64,000 nucleotides of DNA from Fratercula arctica (taxonomy: Eukaryota; Chordata; Aves; Charadriiformes; Alcidae). Position numbers and translations under genes: made by a program. The notes under the pieces are model-generated. The model worked only from the letters and a program-made list of their open reading frames with translations. It ran no database searches and was not told where the DNA came from. The first letter of the stretch is position 1. Each line of letters opens with the position of its first letter. The stretch covers positions 182,604,955 to 182,668,954 of the forward strand of contig CANTUZ010000001.1 in NCBI GenBank assembly GCA_947846985.1, in the 5' to 3' direction. Positions 36,901-51,000 of the stretch are shown piece after piece.

Positions 36901-38478
36901 ATGCATTATCTTGCTGTATTCTTGACTTTGAGCAGCTATTGTGCTAAAGTGTGGGTCCTGGCTGTCCAAGTCTTTCCCACTTTCTGCGTGCAGGAATGGC
37001 TGGAGCTCTGAGAGAACAGATTGTCTGGCTCTTTTTTCTTCTTTTTTTTAGCCAACCTTGTTTCCAATCTGGTCTGAATGCAATCAGTTATCTGTAGATA
37101 GCAAGCAGTGACTGGCTATGAATAATGTCTGTGTTACTTAGAAGTGACATCTGTGACTTGCCAGACTGCCTACGTGAAATGCTTCCAATGATCGAGCTGT
37201 TGCTTGTGCACCCGTGTAGGAGGGGACGGCAGCCTTCGTGCAGGACTGAAGTGCTCTGCTTTGCTTTGTTGACCTCGGTCACGCACTGCTCTTGCCCCAG
37301 ATGCCCAAATCCTGGTATATGTGATCCACTTTGAAACAGCACCCAGGCTGGCGCAGGGCCACAAGCCACTCCTGTTGGTGCCTGCTCCTGCCATCGTACA
37401 AATGGTGGTATGCAGAAAAACCAAGACTTTGGAAACTCCGTGTTTTGACACTTCTTCAGAACATTGAAAGAGCTTATGTATCGAGGTCGACTCGTGAGGA
37501 TTTCGCAGAGAAGGCTGAATTTTCATTTCAAGGGGCAAACCCACAAATCTTTTGAAAGTGATAATGTGGACAGTAGATCATGCCAGTGGTGGCTGAAGAG
37601 TGTGTTTTAAGAGACTTCCGAGCCTCATCTGCCTCTAAGAAGGGAACAGAAGGATAGTTGATCAGCTGTAGTTAAAACTAGAGTCTCTAGTCCCTCTGAG
37701 GTGAGGGCTTACATAGTGCAATATAAAATAAAGTCTGATTCAAAGGGCTGCAGTTGCTTACTGCTTGCACTCACAATCCAGAGAAGATACTGATGACAGA
37801 TTGCTCTCACTGCCATGGCAAGTTCTTTATTCCACTATATTTCATGATGCTGCTAGGCTTCAGCTTAGTGATTGTGGCATCTTTCCCTACCTGCCCTAGT
37901 GTGTGCGTAGTGTTTGTACTGTTTATGTTTACAGGTGGGTCAATGTTTGCAACCATTCAGAAGAGAAGGAAATACCTTCTTTTAGGAGGGAGAAAAACTA
38001 AGGAAGATGGTTAATCGAACAAAATCTACTTATTTATCTGTAACCTCTCACATCTGTTAACTGTCCTCAGTGTTGGTTTAACGAGGAATCTGGAGATATG
38101 CTCAAGTACTGAAAAAGGCTTGTTTGCCACGCTCACGTCATTCTTCCGGGCTGGTAGAAACAGGAAAATAACTCTTGCGTATGGGTTGTAGATATCTAGT
38201 GCAGAGAAGTGGTTTTAGAAAGAGTTCTAACAGTGACTTTTCTCTAAGAAGCAGTAATTGCAGCTTTGAAAGCTACTGAAGGAAAAAACTGAATGGTTTC
38301 TAAGGATACTATTATTTCTGTGATTTTTTTAAAAGTAAAGCTATGACATGACATATTTAGAAATTTAAATAGGGTTAAACTCATCGTGTTAACTTAATTG
38401 CATATCCTGAACAGGATCCCCAAAACATAGCTATTACTTGTTTTTACCAATTGATCGTGAAAAGTCAAGGTACCTGAG

Positions 38479-38506
38479 TTTAATTATCCTGTAATTAATT
38501 AATCAG
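38479..38506. promoter_or_regulatory. TAAT-rich motif cluster
   Basis: TTTAATTATCC followed by GTAATTAATTAATCAG gives several overlapping homeodomain cores within 28 bases. It could be a factor-binding cluster or simply AT-rich intron. Confidence 0.2.
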
Positions 38507-41500
38507 ACAGGGTTGCAGGGTAGGGTGCGTCATAGCACTCACTAGGTTTGTGTGCGATTTGTCTCCTGGACCCTGAATGTTCTTCTGGGGCTTCTGTTAA
38601 GGACAAATGGATAAAGCTTCACTGCTCTGCCAGTGTTTCTCAAGCCAGCAGGAGAGGTTTAGGACTTGGAGTTTTTACTCCAGAGTTGCCATTATCTTCA
38701 TGTCTATACTCTCCAAAAACCTAGTAGCAAACAGGGTGGGTTGTTCTCCATCATCCATGTAGTTACTAATTGATTGTTTTGAGGAACTATAGCATGCAGA
38801 TATGAGGACTATCCAAGCCTTGAATCTGCTCAAAGGATTTCTCTTGCAATGGATGAATAGCTTGTTCACAGACACTAAGGTGTATATTTACAGAAGTCCT
38901 GTTTACTGTCTAGCCAGGAGATGGCTCTGTCTAGCCATTCCCAAAGGACATCAACATTTCTGAAGCTAGAGATAATTGGTATTCCTTGGGAGAAGTATGT
39001 TTAAAACTGGTATTTTTATGCATGTTTCATGAATTTCAGGATATCTGTAGGGAAAAGCTTGAATGGGAAGGAATTCTGAAGACAATTACAGTAAGAAAAA
39101 TGGATGCATACAGACATGCTTGCCTGTAATTGGAGATCTGTTTGTGGAGGCCAAGGTAAAGGCCTTGCAGTAACCAGAACCTGGCTACAAACGCCAGGTA
39201 AGCACTGGCAGGGTTGCCTTGATGCTGGAAACACAGTCTTTGGTCTGAAACATAAGCAGCTGCGAAGCATGTTTTTCATATTTCTCTACAAGCGTTGTTA
39301 CACCTAGTAGCTACTTCCACTGATCTTAAAATGAAATAATGGTGGTACATGCTGAGTGGCCTCATGCTGTTAAGCCACTGATATTTCAATCCATGTCACT
39401 CACAGGAAGAGAGAAAGGAGGGCTACTGATCCACTCTTTGGTACTTAGTGGTCCAGTACAAAACTGGGGGACCCAAAAAGCAGGAATAAACAGACTATTT
39501 TACTAACTTGAAGAGGTAAGACGGATGCTTGGGAAGACCCATCTTCAAAGAGCAGTTGTTGACCACTGTCTGTTTAATATGCTGCAAAAAGTGAGGACAG
39601 CACATGTCGAGAGTCTTACGTGCTGCACAGAGTGAACTGTGACATGAAGGAAGTGTTAGGCATATACAAGTTTTATATTTAAAGGACTCAGCTGAAAGAA
39701 CAGATACAACCTGACTGTGAATTGTAATTTTGAAGTATTAATACAGACACTGATGATCACAATTCTTACACCACCATACTCTTGTGTCATCTAAATGTGC
39801 ATCTAAATGTGTACAAGTGAGCCCTTGCTGACTAGGTCAGGTGAAGTAACTGCTGGGTATCTTGTCTACGGTCGTAGCTTCTTCGGTCAAAGAAAACCAT
39901 AGTGCGTTTCTGATGGGCAGTAGGTTATTAACTGTTACTTTTTTCTACAATCAAATTAAAACCAGGTAACTGGGTAGTACAAAACTTCTTACTGTTCCTG
40001 TGTTGTCTTCTCTGTTGCATTGCAGATGACTTGCTTAGTTTAGACCCACATTGATAGATATATAAAGTATTCACCAAATATGGGTGTCTCTAACTAGAAG
40101 ATTTCTGTCTAGTTGTACTCTTTACTGGTGACAAATGTTGCTAAGACTTTGCATAAGTAAACATTACTGAAAAAGGAGGAAACTGCAATTTCCAGCCCCT
40201 AAGGCTTCGAGTGAAGTCTTTGTCAGGATTCTTAAGTTCCAGGCACAAAAATGCCACATGATGTGTTTGAGAGTATTGTTGTAAGATTGTCTTAAAATGG
40301 CGAATGCATTTTTTTTTTCAAATTCTTAATATTTGGTGAAATTTTCATCAGTGTTTAATGCTGAGAGATCAGCCTTCAATTCGTAAATGAAAACTATACA
40401 TTTAAACTCAGACAAATTTCTACTGAAAAGAGAAAACCAAAATATAAGCATTTTAAAGTTGCAATAAATATGGCAATGTCATGGGTAGCATCTCTTCTCT
40501 GGGGATAGTACTCAATTTAGGACTTCTAGAAGTTGCTTGCTTTTCCTTTTTTTTTTTATTTGCTGTTTCTTTTATAGACAAGATGATTTACATTTTTCTT
40601 GATAATAAAATGCTTATGTGATCTTGAGATAAAAATCTCAAATTATTCAACGCTTCTGGGAAACCCTGGCTAGTAAATATGAGTACGTTTGGCATTATTA
40701 TTGTCCCAGTTTCTGAAAAGCTGGACTTTTCCGTGAGGTTTCAGTATGGTTCGTTTTGTTTCAGTTGTGAGACGTGAATTTAGTTGGATATTTTTACCCA
40801 AGGGCTTCATGGAACTGAGTGGCTTTTGGGCATACAAGGCTGACTTGTTTGAATCTTTTTTCTTTTTTTTTTTCTTCCCCTGGGACTTGATACTTAAATA
40901 TTTATATAGTAACACTCAAGTATTTCTGACCTCTTACAAAATTTGTATGGCTGAATGATCTCCTATAAATGTTTTGCAATGTGACAAAATATGAAGACCT
41001 AATCAGTAGAGGGAGCTGTGTGGAAGACCAATGTTTTCTTCCTTTCTGCGGTCCAGGTTCTGTAAGGCAAGACAAGACTATTTAAAAAGCTTTCGAGAAC
41101 TGGCTGACTTGATGTAAAACACCACTGGCTGTTTACTGGAGGCACTGGTGTAAATTAATCTAAATGTTTTACGGAAGTGCGTTCCTATACAAATAGGTAT
41201 AACTGTAATTATCCTTTTTCAGATGTTCATAAAACCATAGACTGATCATAGGAGAGTTAATTTTGAGATGCAGATCCCAACTTGGGCTGTGCATATTTTG
41301 AGCAACAAGTTGCAAAAGAGAATGAAAAGCACCTGTTTTAAAATCCCTTTAATGTCGGTAAGGCTTCAGTATGGGGCAAATCCTTGTCTTAAATTTTCCG
41401 ACCTCATTTACAACTGTACAAACACTTATCTACTAAGAAAAATAATTGTACTTGATTTTTTCCCCGCCCTCTTTAATCCTTGTACTTTTTATAGCTCTAA

Positions 41501-41859
41501 AGTAGGACGGTTTAACAGCTGCCTCATGAGCAGCTGAGACATCCTTATTACCACTCATTTTAGGGAAGGGTGGGACAGGCAGGTGGGGAAGGAACATCTA
41601 CAATCATGTAAAGATAAGTTATTCTGAGCTCTTGGCACATCTAAGCACAAGAGGATCTACAAAGCAGACTTAAGCTTTTTGTGAATCTTTAATTTACTTC
41701 TTCTGAGTCTTCTAACTCTATGAGAATTAATAAGTGTGGCTTTTAGTGCAGCACTGATATAGAAGGTTTGTATTAGTAAGCCCTTCACTTGAGATGCACA
41801 ACAGCGGGTTGTTGAACATGTAATTTTGCCAAAGTTAAACTAAGAGATTTAAGAAAGAA

Positions 41860-42030
41860 GCTTTTTCTCGTACCTTGTGCATGCATATAATTAAGAGGTT
41901 TAAACTTTTCCATCTGCATGATTGTTCTTTTGCATTACATAAGTCTTCCAGAACAGGTTTAATTACCTAATTAAGGCTATGGTTATTATTTCCTGTGGAA
42001 AATTTTAATTACAAATAAAATCTGAGGTTG
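41860..42030. promoter_or_regulatory. Possible conserved AT-rich element
   Basis: Repeat-free AT-rich block containing the near-palindrome TTTAATTACCTAATTAA at 41,958-41,974, a second TTTTAATTAC at about 42,003 and TTTGCATTACATAAG upstream. Three homeodomain TAATTA cores within about 50 bases suggest a regulatory element. Conservation cannot be tested here. Confidence 0.28.
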
Positions 42031-44933
42031 AAGTATCTAATGTTGAAGGAGAAGGTTTGTTCTGAGATTTTACAGCCATTTATGCTGGTGTAACTTAGTA
42101 AATGTTTCCATATGAAACCCTGAGGAGCAGGAACTCTTATTTACATATATCCACCCACAGGAACGATTCCTCTAAAGGTAGCCTGCAGAAGACATTTTTG
42201 AAGTTGCTCTCAAGCCACCTTTGCTTCATACCTCGAAGTAGGAGGCCTACAAATGGTTGCAGTTAAGTGGTATATGTTCTTTAAATAATTGTTTCTTGCC
42301 TTAGGTACAAGGGGTGTTGGATTAGTTACCCAGATCTTGATGGACTGGTGGTCAGGTTCTCCACAGCATGTGTGTTTTGAAGGTTTACCAAGGTACAGGA
42401 CAAGAAAGGGAATTTCTTCAAAATTCTACATCACTGAAGTATTAAAAGGTATTTAGTTCTTTAACTAAAAATAAATTATCTTTTTAATAAATTAGGGTTT
42501 TCTTCATGATGCGAAGATATTAGAGTAAATACATACTTAACTTTCTCCAAGTTCTGGATTCTCAGGAAAGAGGTTGATCTTTCAGATGAAATGCTGAAAC
42601 CTGGAAGCAGTTTGGCTGAACTGCTTTTCTGGTTCTTCAGAATTTAGACTTCTCAACAGACCAGTGGCATTTTATGTGGGAAGATGCTTTCTTCTCCATC
42701 CCTCAGCCATCAAGAAAATCCAAACATCTAAAAAAATCAAAACCTATTTTATTTCCAGCTGTGTTGTCAACAGCAACAAAAAGCAGATAATCCTGTGACA
42801 ATGACACAAGAACTAACGCTTGTGCAACCTGAGCTAGACAAGACCTGAAGCTTTAGTGTGAAAATGATTTGAAAATAAGAAAAGCTTACTCAGAAAAGGA
42901 CACCATAAACGTCAAGTCCACAGACTGTTTTTGTGTATTGGAGGAAGCCACGTTCTCCTTTTTACAGTAAGGAAAGTGAAACAGATGGACCAAGTGGTTT
43001 GGCAGAAGCAGAAAGTTTTATTGTTGGAAAGAATTAGAGTTTAGGAATTTTGGTTTAATGGCTTGCACACACCCTTCTGACTATTTACTTATTAATTTTT
43101 TTAATAAGGATGTGGTTTGAGATGCAGGATTTCTTGAGGGTTTTTTTGGAGAGGTAGGGGAGGTAGTCTTGCTTGACAATTTAATTCATATGTGCTTAAT
43201 GCTATGCACTGGAAATGCAGCACAGACAAAGCTCCAAAGACGAGCTCCAGAAATCTCTCTCTTGCTTCACTAGTGAAGTGAAGTGTGGTCACAGATATGT
43301 GCTTGCATTCAGGCTTTCCACTGACTGGGAGAGTTGTGCTGGAAACAAAACAGCTCTTCGTGCCACTCGCCAGAATGAGTGAGTCTGCACACAGTAAGCC
43401 TGGTTTTGAGGCGGGCAATGACAGACTTTAGCCTTTTTCTTCTTTGTTGGTGAAGCTTTATGAAATGTTAGTTCTGTGGATGGTTCTTGGTCCAAGTGGA
43501 AAAGGATTTGCTTCTCCTTCAACAGTCCACGTCTGGCTGAGAGCTCCAGAGTGCAGCAAATCAGGCGGCTGGAAGACCTGTGTCACCTGGCTGCTGGGTT
43601 AGCCCTGTAAGAAAAGCAGCCATGGCTTTACACAAACTATAGCTATTTAAGCTCTAGCCATAGAATAGAATAATGAAAAAAAAAAAAACAAACCACCAAC
43701 AATTTAAGGCTTGTTAAGCTTGGCTGGGATTTCAAGTTAGCTTATTTCAGGTCAAACTCATCTTGTATCTACACAGATAATCAAGAAAGTTATCTGAAGC
43801 CTGTTTGCCTGAGTTACTCCAGAAACAAATGTTGCTGAATACAAAATGAATTATTCCACCATAAAATAGATGGAGGTACTTCCTAGAATAAACCATTTTG
43901 CATCTTTTAGCTATCAGCTTGCTCTTTTAAATTGTATTATTACTTACTTGTCTCAGCCTGTCTACTGTTGTATCCTTAAGTGCTCTGGAATCATCTTGCC
44001 TGCATATAGTCTTGCCTTTGTGTGTGTATACATACTTACACACACATGTAGTGTATATCTGGTATATGTGTATAGCGAGAGCATGCAGCTGAGCCTGTCT
44101 TTGTTGTAGCTCACAGTGCTCTGCTTCCCTGTTGTCCTGGCTCAAGGTCTTTCTCTCCCTGCACTTCTGAGCCCTGTCCTGAGAATAGTAACCAAAGTGT
44201 TGAGATTACTTCATTTTACATCTTTTCAAATGAAAGAGGGGGAGTATGTCTGGATCAGTAATGCAGTGAAGTTGTAAAAGCTGAGATGGCCTTGGGGAGA
44301 GAAATCGGAACGCCTGTATGTGTCACTCTGAAGAGTGAGCCCGATGGTGGGGCAGGTCCTCCTTTTGCCAGGCAGGCTGCCAGCGATATCGTTGCCATCA
44401 CAAAATAGTTGAGAGCTAAAGCCCCATTAGGTCTTTAGCAGAAAGAAATCTGATGCAAAACCTAGTGTTGGTGCTGGGCACCCCTAATTCCTGTATAGAG
44501 GAGTGAGCAGGAGGTGCTAGGCTGCGTGTAAAGCAGAGGACATTGTCCATGGAGAAGCCTGTCCTCTCAAACCACAGCGTACCACAGCTTTCTGGCTTGC
44601 TGTTCTGAAAGCTCTGCCTTTTGGGGGAAGGTGGCTCTGCCCCAGTGGTGTCTCCACTGCAAGGGCAGCCTCTGGAAGTGCAGGTGCTGTTAGTGAGCCC
44701 GCTCCTGCTGTGCCTCTGCCCTGCCCTGGGATCTCCTGACACTGCTAGAGCCTGAGGGACCAGGGTCCTCCAGACCAGCACAGCAGAGTATGGGGAGCAG
44801 AAGTGGGAGGACAGCGTGGTGGTGTTTCTCTGCCTCCTGCCCTCTGTGCTCAAAAGGAGAACACTTCAAGCGGGCAAAGCAAATAAAATGTGGTTGTATT
44901 GCTTCAATATTAACTTTTTAATATGAAAGAAGA

Positions 44934-45083
44934 GGGAAGGGAAGGGAAGGGAAAGCAGTCTCACACAGCCTCCAGTGCATGGTCAGACCTCTCTTCCCAG
45001 TACTCTTCACTCCTTGTAAGTAGTTCCAGTGATTTATGTAGCTTAATGGAAGTTGTATTTTGTTGCCTTTCCCTTCCCTTCCC
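44934..45083. repeat. Inverted GGGAA/TTCCC repeat pair
   Basis: GGGAAGGGAAGGGAAAG at 44,939-44,955 (with one more GGGAA unit before it) is perfectly complementary over 17 bases to CTTTCCCTTCCCTTCCC at 45,067-45,083, separated by 111 bases. Each arm is a pentanucleotide microsatellite. The opposite orientation would allow a stem in RNA or cruciform in DNA. The arms are not part of a recognised transposon. Confidence 0.8.
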
Positions 45084-45089
45084 TGCTCT

Positions 45090-48000
45090 TTGCAGCAATG
45101 CCTTGTGTTTTGGCCTAGGGCTACAGGCCTCCCTGAGAAGCTTTCCTCCCAATTTCTGAGTCCCAGCTCAATCTGGTGCGTTGGTGTTGGCTTTTTTCCC
45201 AACACTGCCAGTGCTGACTGTGCTTCTTATTTACCCCATTGGACATCATTAAAATAAAGCTTCGGTATCACTTTTAGGCTATTCAGTAGATCAGTGCTGT
45301 TTGTCATAGTCTCACCGATATTCAAAGGTTTAACTGAAAGCAGCAATCTTTTCCAAGTTTACTCTGATTTTTGTCAAGGTCTGAAGTCCTATTTGAAGTT
45401 TACCCTTAAACAGTTTTGCACTTCTAACATTTTCTTTCTGCTTTGGTATCTCTTTTCTTCGGTGAGCATCTGTTTCCAGATCCAGACTGTCTGCATTAGC
45501 TCTCCTGCTCACCTGAATCCCCCCTTCTGCTCCTGGGTATCACAGCTGCTTGTTAGGAAGTGGGGGTGGGGAGAGGGAAGGAGGTTGGTTGTTAAATCTC
45601 TTCCATCCTTTAGCTGGCAGGAAGACAGTGATTTATCCTGTCAGCTTTGACTTGGAGCATTTCTAGACACCAGATGTGTGTTCCCAGTGTTCCCAGTTTG
45701 GCTGCCCTTTCTTGGAAGCAGAAGCTGTGGGGGAATGCAATAGAGATATTCAAGTTCAGCGGCACAAGAGCTATGTAAATACAGCTATATCAGTGCTGGC
45801 CCAAGCTGAATATCCAGCTGCACTGCATCATGTGGATTTATGAGCCTGAGTCTCCGCTAGCTCATGAATCTCTGCTTCTGATCTGTTGCTTGTTGTAGGC
45901 ATGCACGTCGTTGCAGATGCATGAGCTCAGGGGTCCGGTCTGAGACAGTTGTATCTTACCATCTCTCGTATCTGAGACTCTGTATCTTACCATTTCAAGT
46001 ACTGGTTCTTGAGCTACGACTGGCAAGGAGCCCAGCAGGTTATATGGCAAAGGGTATGTTGCCTAATGCCTTACGCTCTTCACTGACTCCATTTGGAGTC
46101 ATATCTCAGTTTTGAACCCTCCAGACTTTTGGATGGACTAGCCTGGTCTTCCACTTTGAAACACTCTCCCAGGAAAGAAGTGGGCAACTCTGAACCTTAA
46201 ATTGGGAAGGAGGATGTAAAACTTTCTTCTTACTAACACCATGAATTGAACTTTCCAGCAAGACACTTCTTCAGGAGGCGTGCTTAGAAGTTGATGAGCA
46301 ACATGAGAAAACTCAAATGGGTGATGATGGAGTAACTTAAGATAATACCATTAATGAAAAGCTCAGCTCTTCTAGATCAGTAGGAACTATTTTAGAAAAC
46401 TTAATCCATCAGTTTCTGCTAAACCTTTACATACTGAATCTTGCTTTGTTCGGTTTCCAGGACTGTCCTGGCTTGCTTATATGTTACACTATAAAGTTAG
46501 GCATGTGGTATTTTTCATAAATACTTATTCCTGTGTCTTGGTCCAATAAAGAGATGTTTCAGGATAAGTTGAACACTGCAAAATCTTATTTCAGTGTTTT
46601 GTTTCTTTTTCCTCAAGTAAAGTTACAAAATGACAGGTTGCACTGCAGTTAAAGCAGTGTTGTCAAGGAGAGCCATCTAGATATTACTGATGAGATCTCA
46701 ACTAAGCTTTTCACAATGGTGCTGATTTGTCAGTCAGGTCCCTGCATTGACAGAGTGGCATTAAATTAACTGTTCTCCTTGAGTTAAAAATTACACATGC
46801 ATCTTAGCCTGCTGTCCCATAGTTTTCTATTATAAAACTTGGCAAAACCAGTGCACAATGATGTGATGATTCAATGCCCTGTAAATGACTTGTTTTAAGC
46901 AGGTGCGTGCAATATAGATGGAAACTCATCGCTCTGGATTACATGTAGTACTTACTAAACTTGAAGTCTTAACAATAATTTATTTCTTCCTGTAAAGCCT
47001 ACTAAACGTTGTTAGATCCCTGAGGATCATTTTTCAGTAATACTGGCTTAGAATTATTTCTAATTATTTCATTAATATGTTGCATCCAGTTGCTAATGGA
47101 GGGAAATGGCTGGATGGTCCCTGACAACCGCTGGAGTAATAAACCCTTCCTTGGGCACAGGTTTAGAGCTTGCTCTGGCAGAACGCTGTAGTGGGTGGCT
47201 GGGGTAGTACAGCTGATGGGGCCAAGGTATGTGGCTTGGTATAGGAATGCTCTGTATTTCAATGTGTGTGCACCTAAACCAACGTGTTTACAGAGGCACA
47301 AAGACTTATCTGCACAGGTTGCCTCTGACACCCAAATGCTGAGGGCTAAAGAAACTGGGCAGCTCTAGAGGAGGGACTGCTGCTGTACATGCTGGTTGTG
47401 TAGGCATGCCAGTACTCACCTGGTAGACTTACACACAACCTCTTGCCTTTAAGCTTTGAGAGTCCTTTCTGAATATATTTGATGGAAACAAGACCAGTGT
47501 TTTTATTAGGGGTTGCTAGCATAAATATTTAAAACATCTCCTACCTAATTCCTCCAATTTTGTCTTCTTTATTTCACTTCTCTGAAAAGCATGTTCTTTC
47601 TGGAAAGATTGCTCCTCCTAGAGAGAAGGCAGATACTAATGTTTACAGATAAAAGATCATCTAAGAGGTCAGAGAACTGTGTGTTTTGCTGTACTCCTGT
47701 GGCTAATTGAAAGATAATGCAGTAGAAGGGAGAAGACAAAAGAGAGGATGAGAGACCATGTGTGTGCAAGTCCCAACCACAAGCTGTACTACTTTGCTGC
47801 TGGAGGCATGGAAAGAGAGGGTATATAAATGTACGTCAGCCAAGATGGAATAAAGCCCTAAGACAAAACTGTTTTTAACTTGCATGTCATATCCACATCA
47901 GCCTGTCAGCAGTGGAGAATAGGGGTTTATTTTGCCCTGGTCAATTTTATTAAAACTACAATATGCCTTGCATTATGGGCACGCACTGGGGAATACTTGT

Positions 48001-51000
48001 GCCTATCGGCCAAGCCAAGGGAACTGCAGCCTCTGCGAGGTGTCATGCGTTGGTGTAAACTGCTCTTACAGCTTTGCTGATGGGACAGGTGGGAAGTATG
48101 AGGGACTTTGCTGGTATGGGGTAACTTGCTGGGGTGCAATAATACAACAGCTTTCATTTGCATCCCTTGCCATTCTTAACCATACCTGCATAAACTGAGC
48201 AAGGGAGGTCCAAGTGAAAATTTCTTTTCCCTTCTGAAGGCAACTGGAGTAACTAGAGAAAGGGTAATTCCTTCAGTGAAGATTGAATCTAACCCCTATC
48301 TGAGATTAAACTGCTTTCTAGAATTAGAACTTAATTTAATTTTTGTCTGTTTGTGCTTTCAGCAGACATGTTTTAGAGTAGATGGCCTTGGTTTGCTGCA
48401 GGTCACATGTTTACTCCTGTGTGTAAACTGTGGCCTATTGATCAGACAGGAAATGTTTGGGGTTGAAAAGCTTCCTGTCATGTCCTCATTCATGTGAAAA
48501 TGAAGCTTCTTGCTGTTGCAATCTTTTCTGGCACATCTTGTTACCGGTTTCCCAAGGGTTACAAGCTAACAAGTCGAGGGAACTGCACTGCAGACGTTTG
48601 AAAGAGATTGCAGAGCTCTTTCCAAAGGATGCTTCTCCATCCAAGCAGATGGCCTGAAAAAACAAGGCTGGGACTCTGGGACATTGCTCCAAAGAAAGTG
48701 GGGAGAGAGCTAAGTGAAAAGGAATTTTAAAAGATGAATGACGTGCAAACTTCTTGCTCTCAGGGCAGGAGAGTTTTACTTAAAACACATGGTTTATGTG
48801 CGAGGAAAGATCACAAATCAAATGCTGGGAAAGGTCTGAGGCTAGTCATCTAACATCTAGATAAAGGTTCTTGTATCCAGTGCTGATGCAAACTGGCAGA
48901 TGTTGGATGACCACGTATGCACCTTAACATGTGTGATCTATATCATGTGATCCTGTGATAACTGGAGAATGACCAGTCGGTCCGTGCTGACTGTGCCCAG
49001 TCTCCTCACCTTCATTCCATAAAGCAAGATAACGAACAAACCCCATGTCTCTTTAATCCTCCAAGGGAGTACTGGCTCTCCTGCCTACGCAGCCAGCTTA
49101 AAATTAATCCAGGCTGGTGTGTCAGACAAGCAGCTAATCAATAGATCTGCTTTTCCAAATGTCCACTCCAGCAAGTTCTCCTCAGTAATACTGATGTCCG
49201 CGTGGTTTCTCCTGCGAGAAGGAGGGTTGCAGGTTTGTGGGATATAAGCAAGTCCTACTGGCACCGGCTCCCTGCTGCAGCTTAATTGAACTTCATACTA
49301 CGGTAGCCTCATTTCTCTCTTGGTCAGGTATGGGCTTCTCTGTACCTAGGAAAACGTGGGGACCTGCATTGGGAGCAGAGGCACGTGATGGATTTGCTGC
49401 ATTTCACACGACTTATTTTATTACCTGCTTTCATTTGCCTAGGGAAGACTATGACCTCTGCATGAAAAAGTCTGTTGGGTAGTGGATGCCATAGAGAACT
49501 TGGCAAAATCAAAGCATTTACAACATCTATATCTTTGAAGTGCCTGTTTAATAGTGCCATTGTCATGCCAGTTGGAGGCAACACTTCTCTTTGCAATTGA
49601 AAGGCTCAGCGGAGCTAGCTGATAAGCGCCGGTGCCCTGCTGGGAAATTGACCCTTTGAACTGTGAAGAATCCCTCCAGATAAGCAAGTAATGGAATTTT
49701 TATCAGGTCTTGCTTTTTATTGTAGCATGTTTAGAGTTGTCAGTCTTTCTATGCAGCAAAAGAGTTTTCTCTCTAGTTCTGGTAGGTGTGTGGGTCATGT
49801 AATATTCACACTTTAAAGATGCTGCTTCCAGGCTTGGAAGGAATAGCCATGCCAACGCTCTCACAAAACAGAAAGGAAGCAATGACAATATGACTTAAAT
49901 AACAAGCATATGTCGATTTAAGAGCCGAACTTTCTGAGCATCCTAACTCCCAAGGGAAAGGCGTTGTGAGGATAGTCTTAGCATCTTTATTGGACAGATT
50001 CAAAGTTTTTTTCACTGTTATCTTTTAAAAAAAAAAAAAAAATTAGGAAATATATTTAACGAACTTTTTTCATTTTGCTATGGAAATAAATGCTCTCTTC
50101 TACATTAAACATCATAGATACATTTGTCTCTGAAATGATAACATTTGTCTCAACAACATAGCAATGTTTGCAAGCAAAGCACTGTTAAGCACTGGGTTTC
50201 TTCTGTGCCAGTAAGAGTCTGCTTTCATTTAAAACTTTTCAAGCTTTTCAAGGCTTTTCTTTCAAAGCCATAAAACTGAGCCATTAGATTGCTTGTCTCA
50301 AATCCCAGTACCAAAAAAGCGAAGAGAAGGAAACTAAAATTCAGACTTGACCTGTTTTGAGCCTTGTTGCGTGCCTGTACTGAACTATTGATATCTCCAG
50401 TTTGACCACCCGAGGAAACTGCAGTGGGTGCTGTGGAAAGACTGCTGTCGTCCGTGGGAGTATTTGAGTTGGGTTTGCATGTTCTGGACCGGGATGTTGC
50501 AGATTCAGCCTGCGCAATCCATTTGGCAAAGCAGCCGTCTCTGGCAGCCTACGCATCAAATACAGATGGCTTGAGTTTCAAAGTTTGAGGCAATAACAGA
50601 AGATATGGCTCTATTAAATATATTGATCCTAACAGATCCATATAGTGGATGACCTATAGAACAAAAGGAAACTGTAAGGAAGGATATTGCAAAGCGATGT
50701 GGGAAGCTGTTGCCATTGCTGGGGGTGGAATGGGGGGACAGACGGAACACATTGCTCTGAGATACAAATTCATCAAGTTCAGGCTGACATTCCTTCGTGT
50801 CAGGTTTCCCCTTTGGTCTCCCTAAGACACTGCTGCAGTGGAAAACCTCTCTCTACAAGTAGTTTTATTCCACTTAATTGCTCTTTAAAATGTGCTCTAT
50901 TCCTTGCTAACAGTATAGCACCACTGTGCTATATTAATGAAATTGTAATTTAAAGAAGGGGGGCAGGGGCTGACATATGGCAAGTACATGCTTTAGTTCT

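Larger units (their letters stand above)
33968..44930. other. Intron-like DNA, no supported gene
   Basis: Eleven kilobases without a convincing exon. A good acceptor-like tract (TTTTTTCTTCTTTTTTTTAG) ends near 37,051, but no donor or open frame follows it. TAATTA-rich clusters lie near 38.48 and 41.96 kb, and a CA/TA-rich tract near 44.02-44.08 kb. The remaining open frames are short and overlap on both strands. Confidence 0.45.

Noticed and set aside
44416..44853. 145-codon minus-strand frame
   Set aside because: No domain, no splice context, and Ser/Thr/Pro-rich composition typical of a chance frame in GC-richer DNA.
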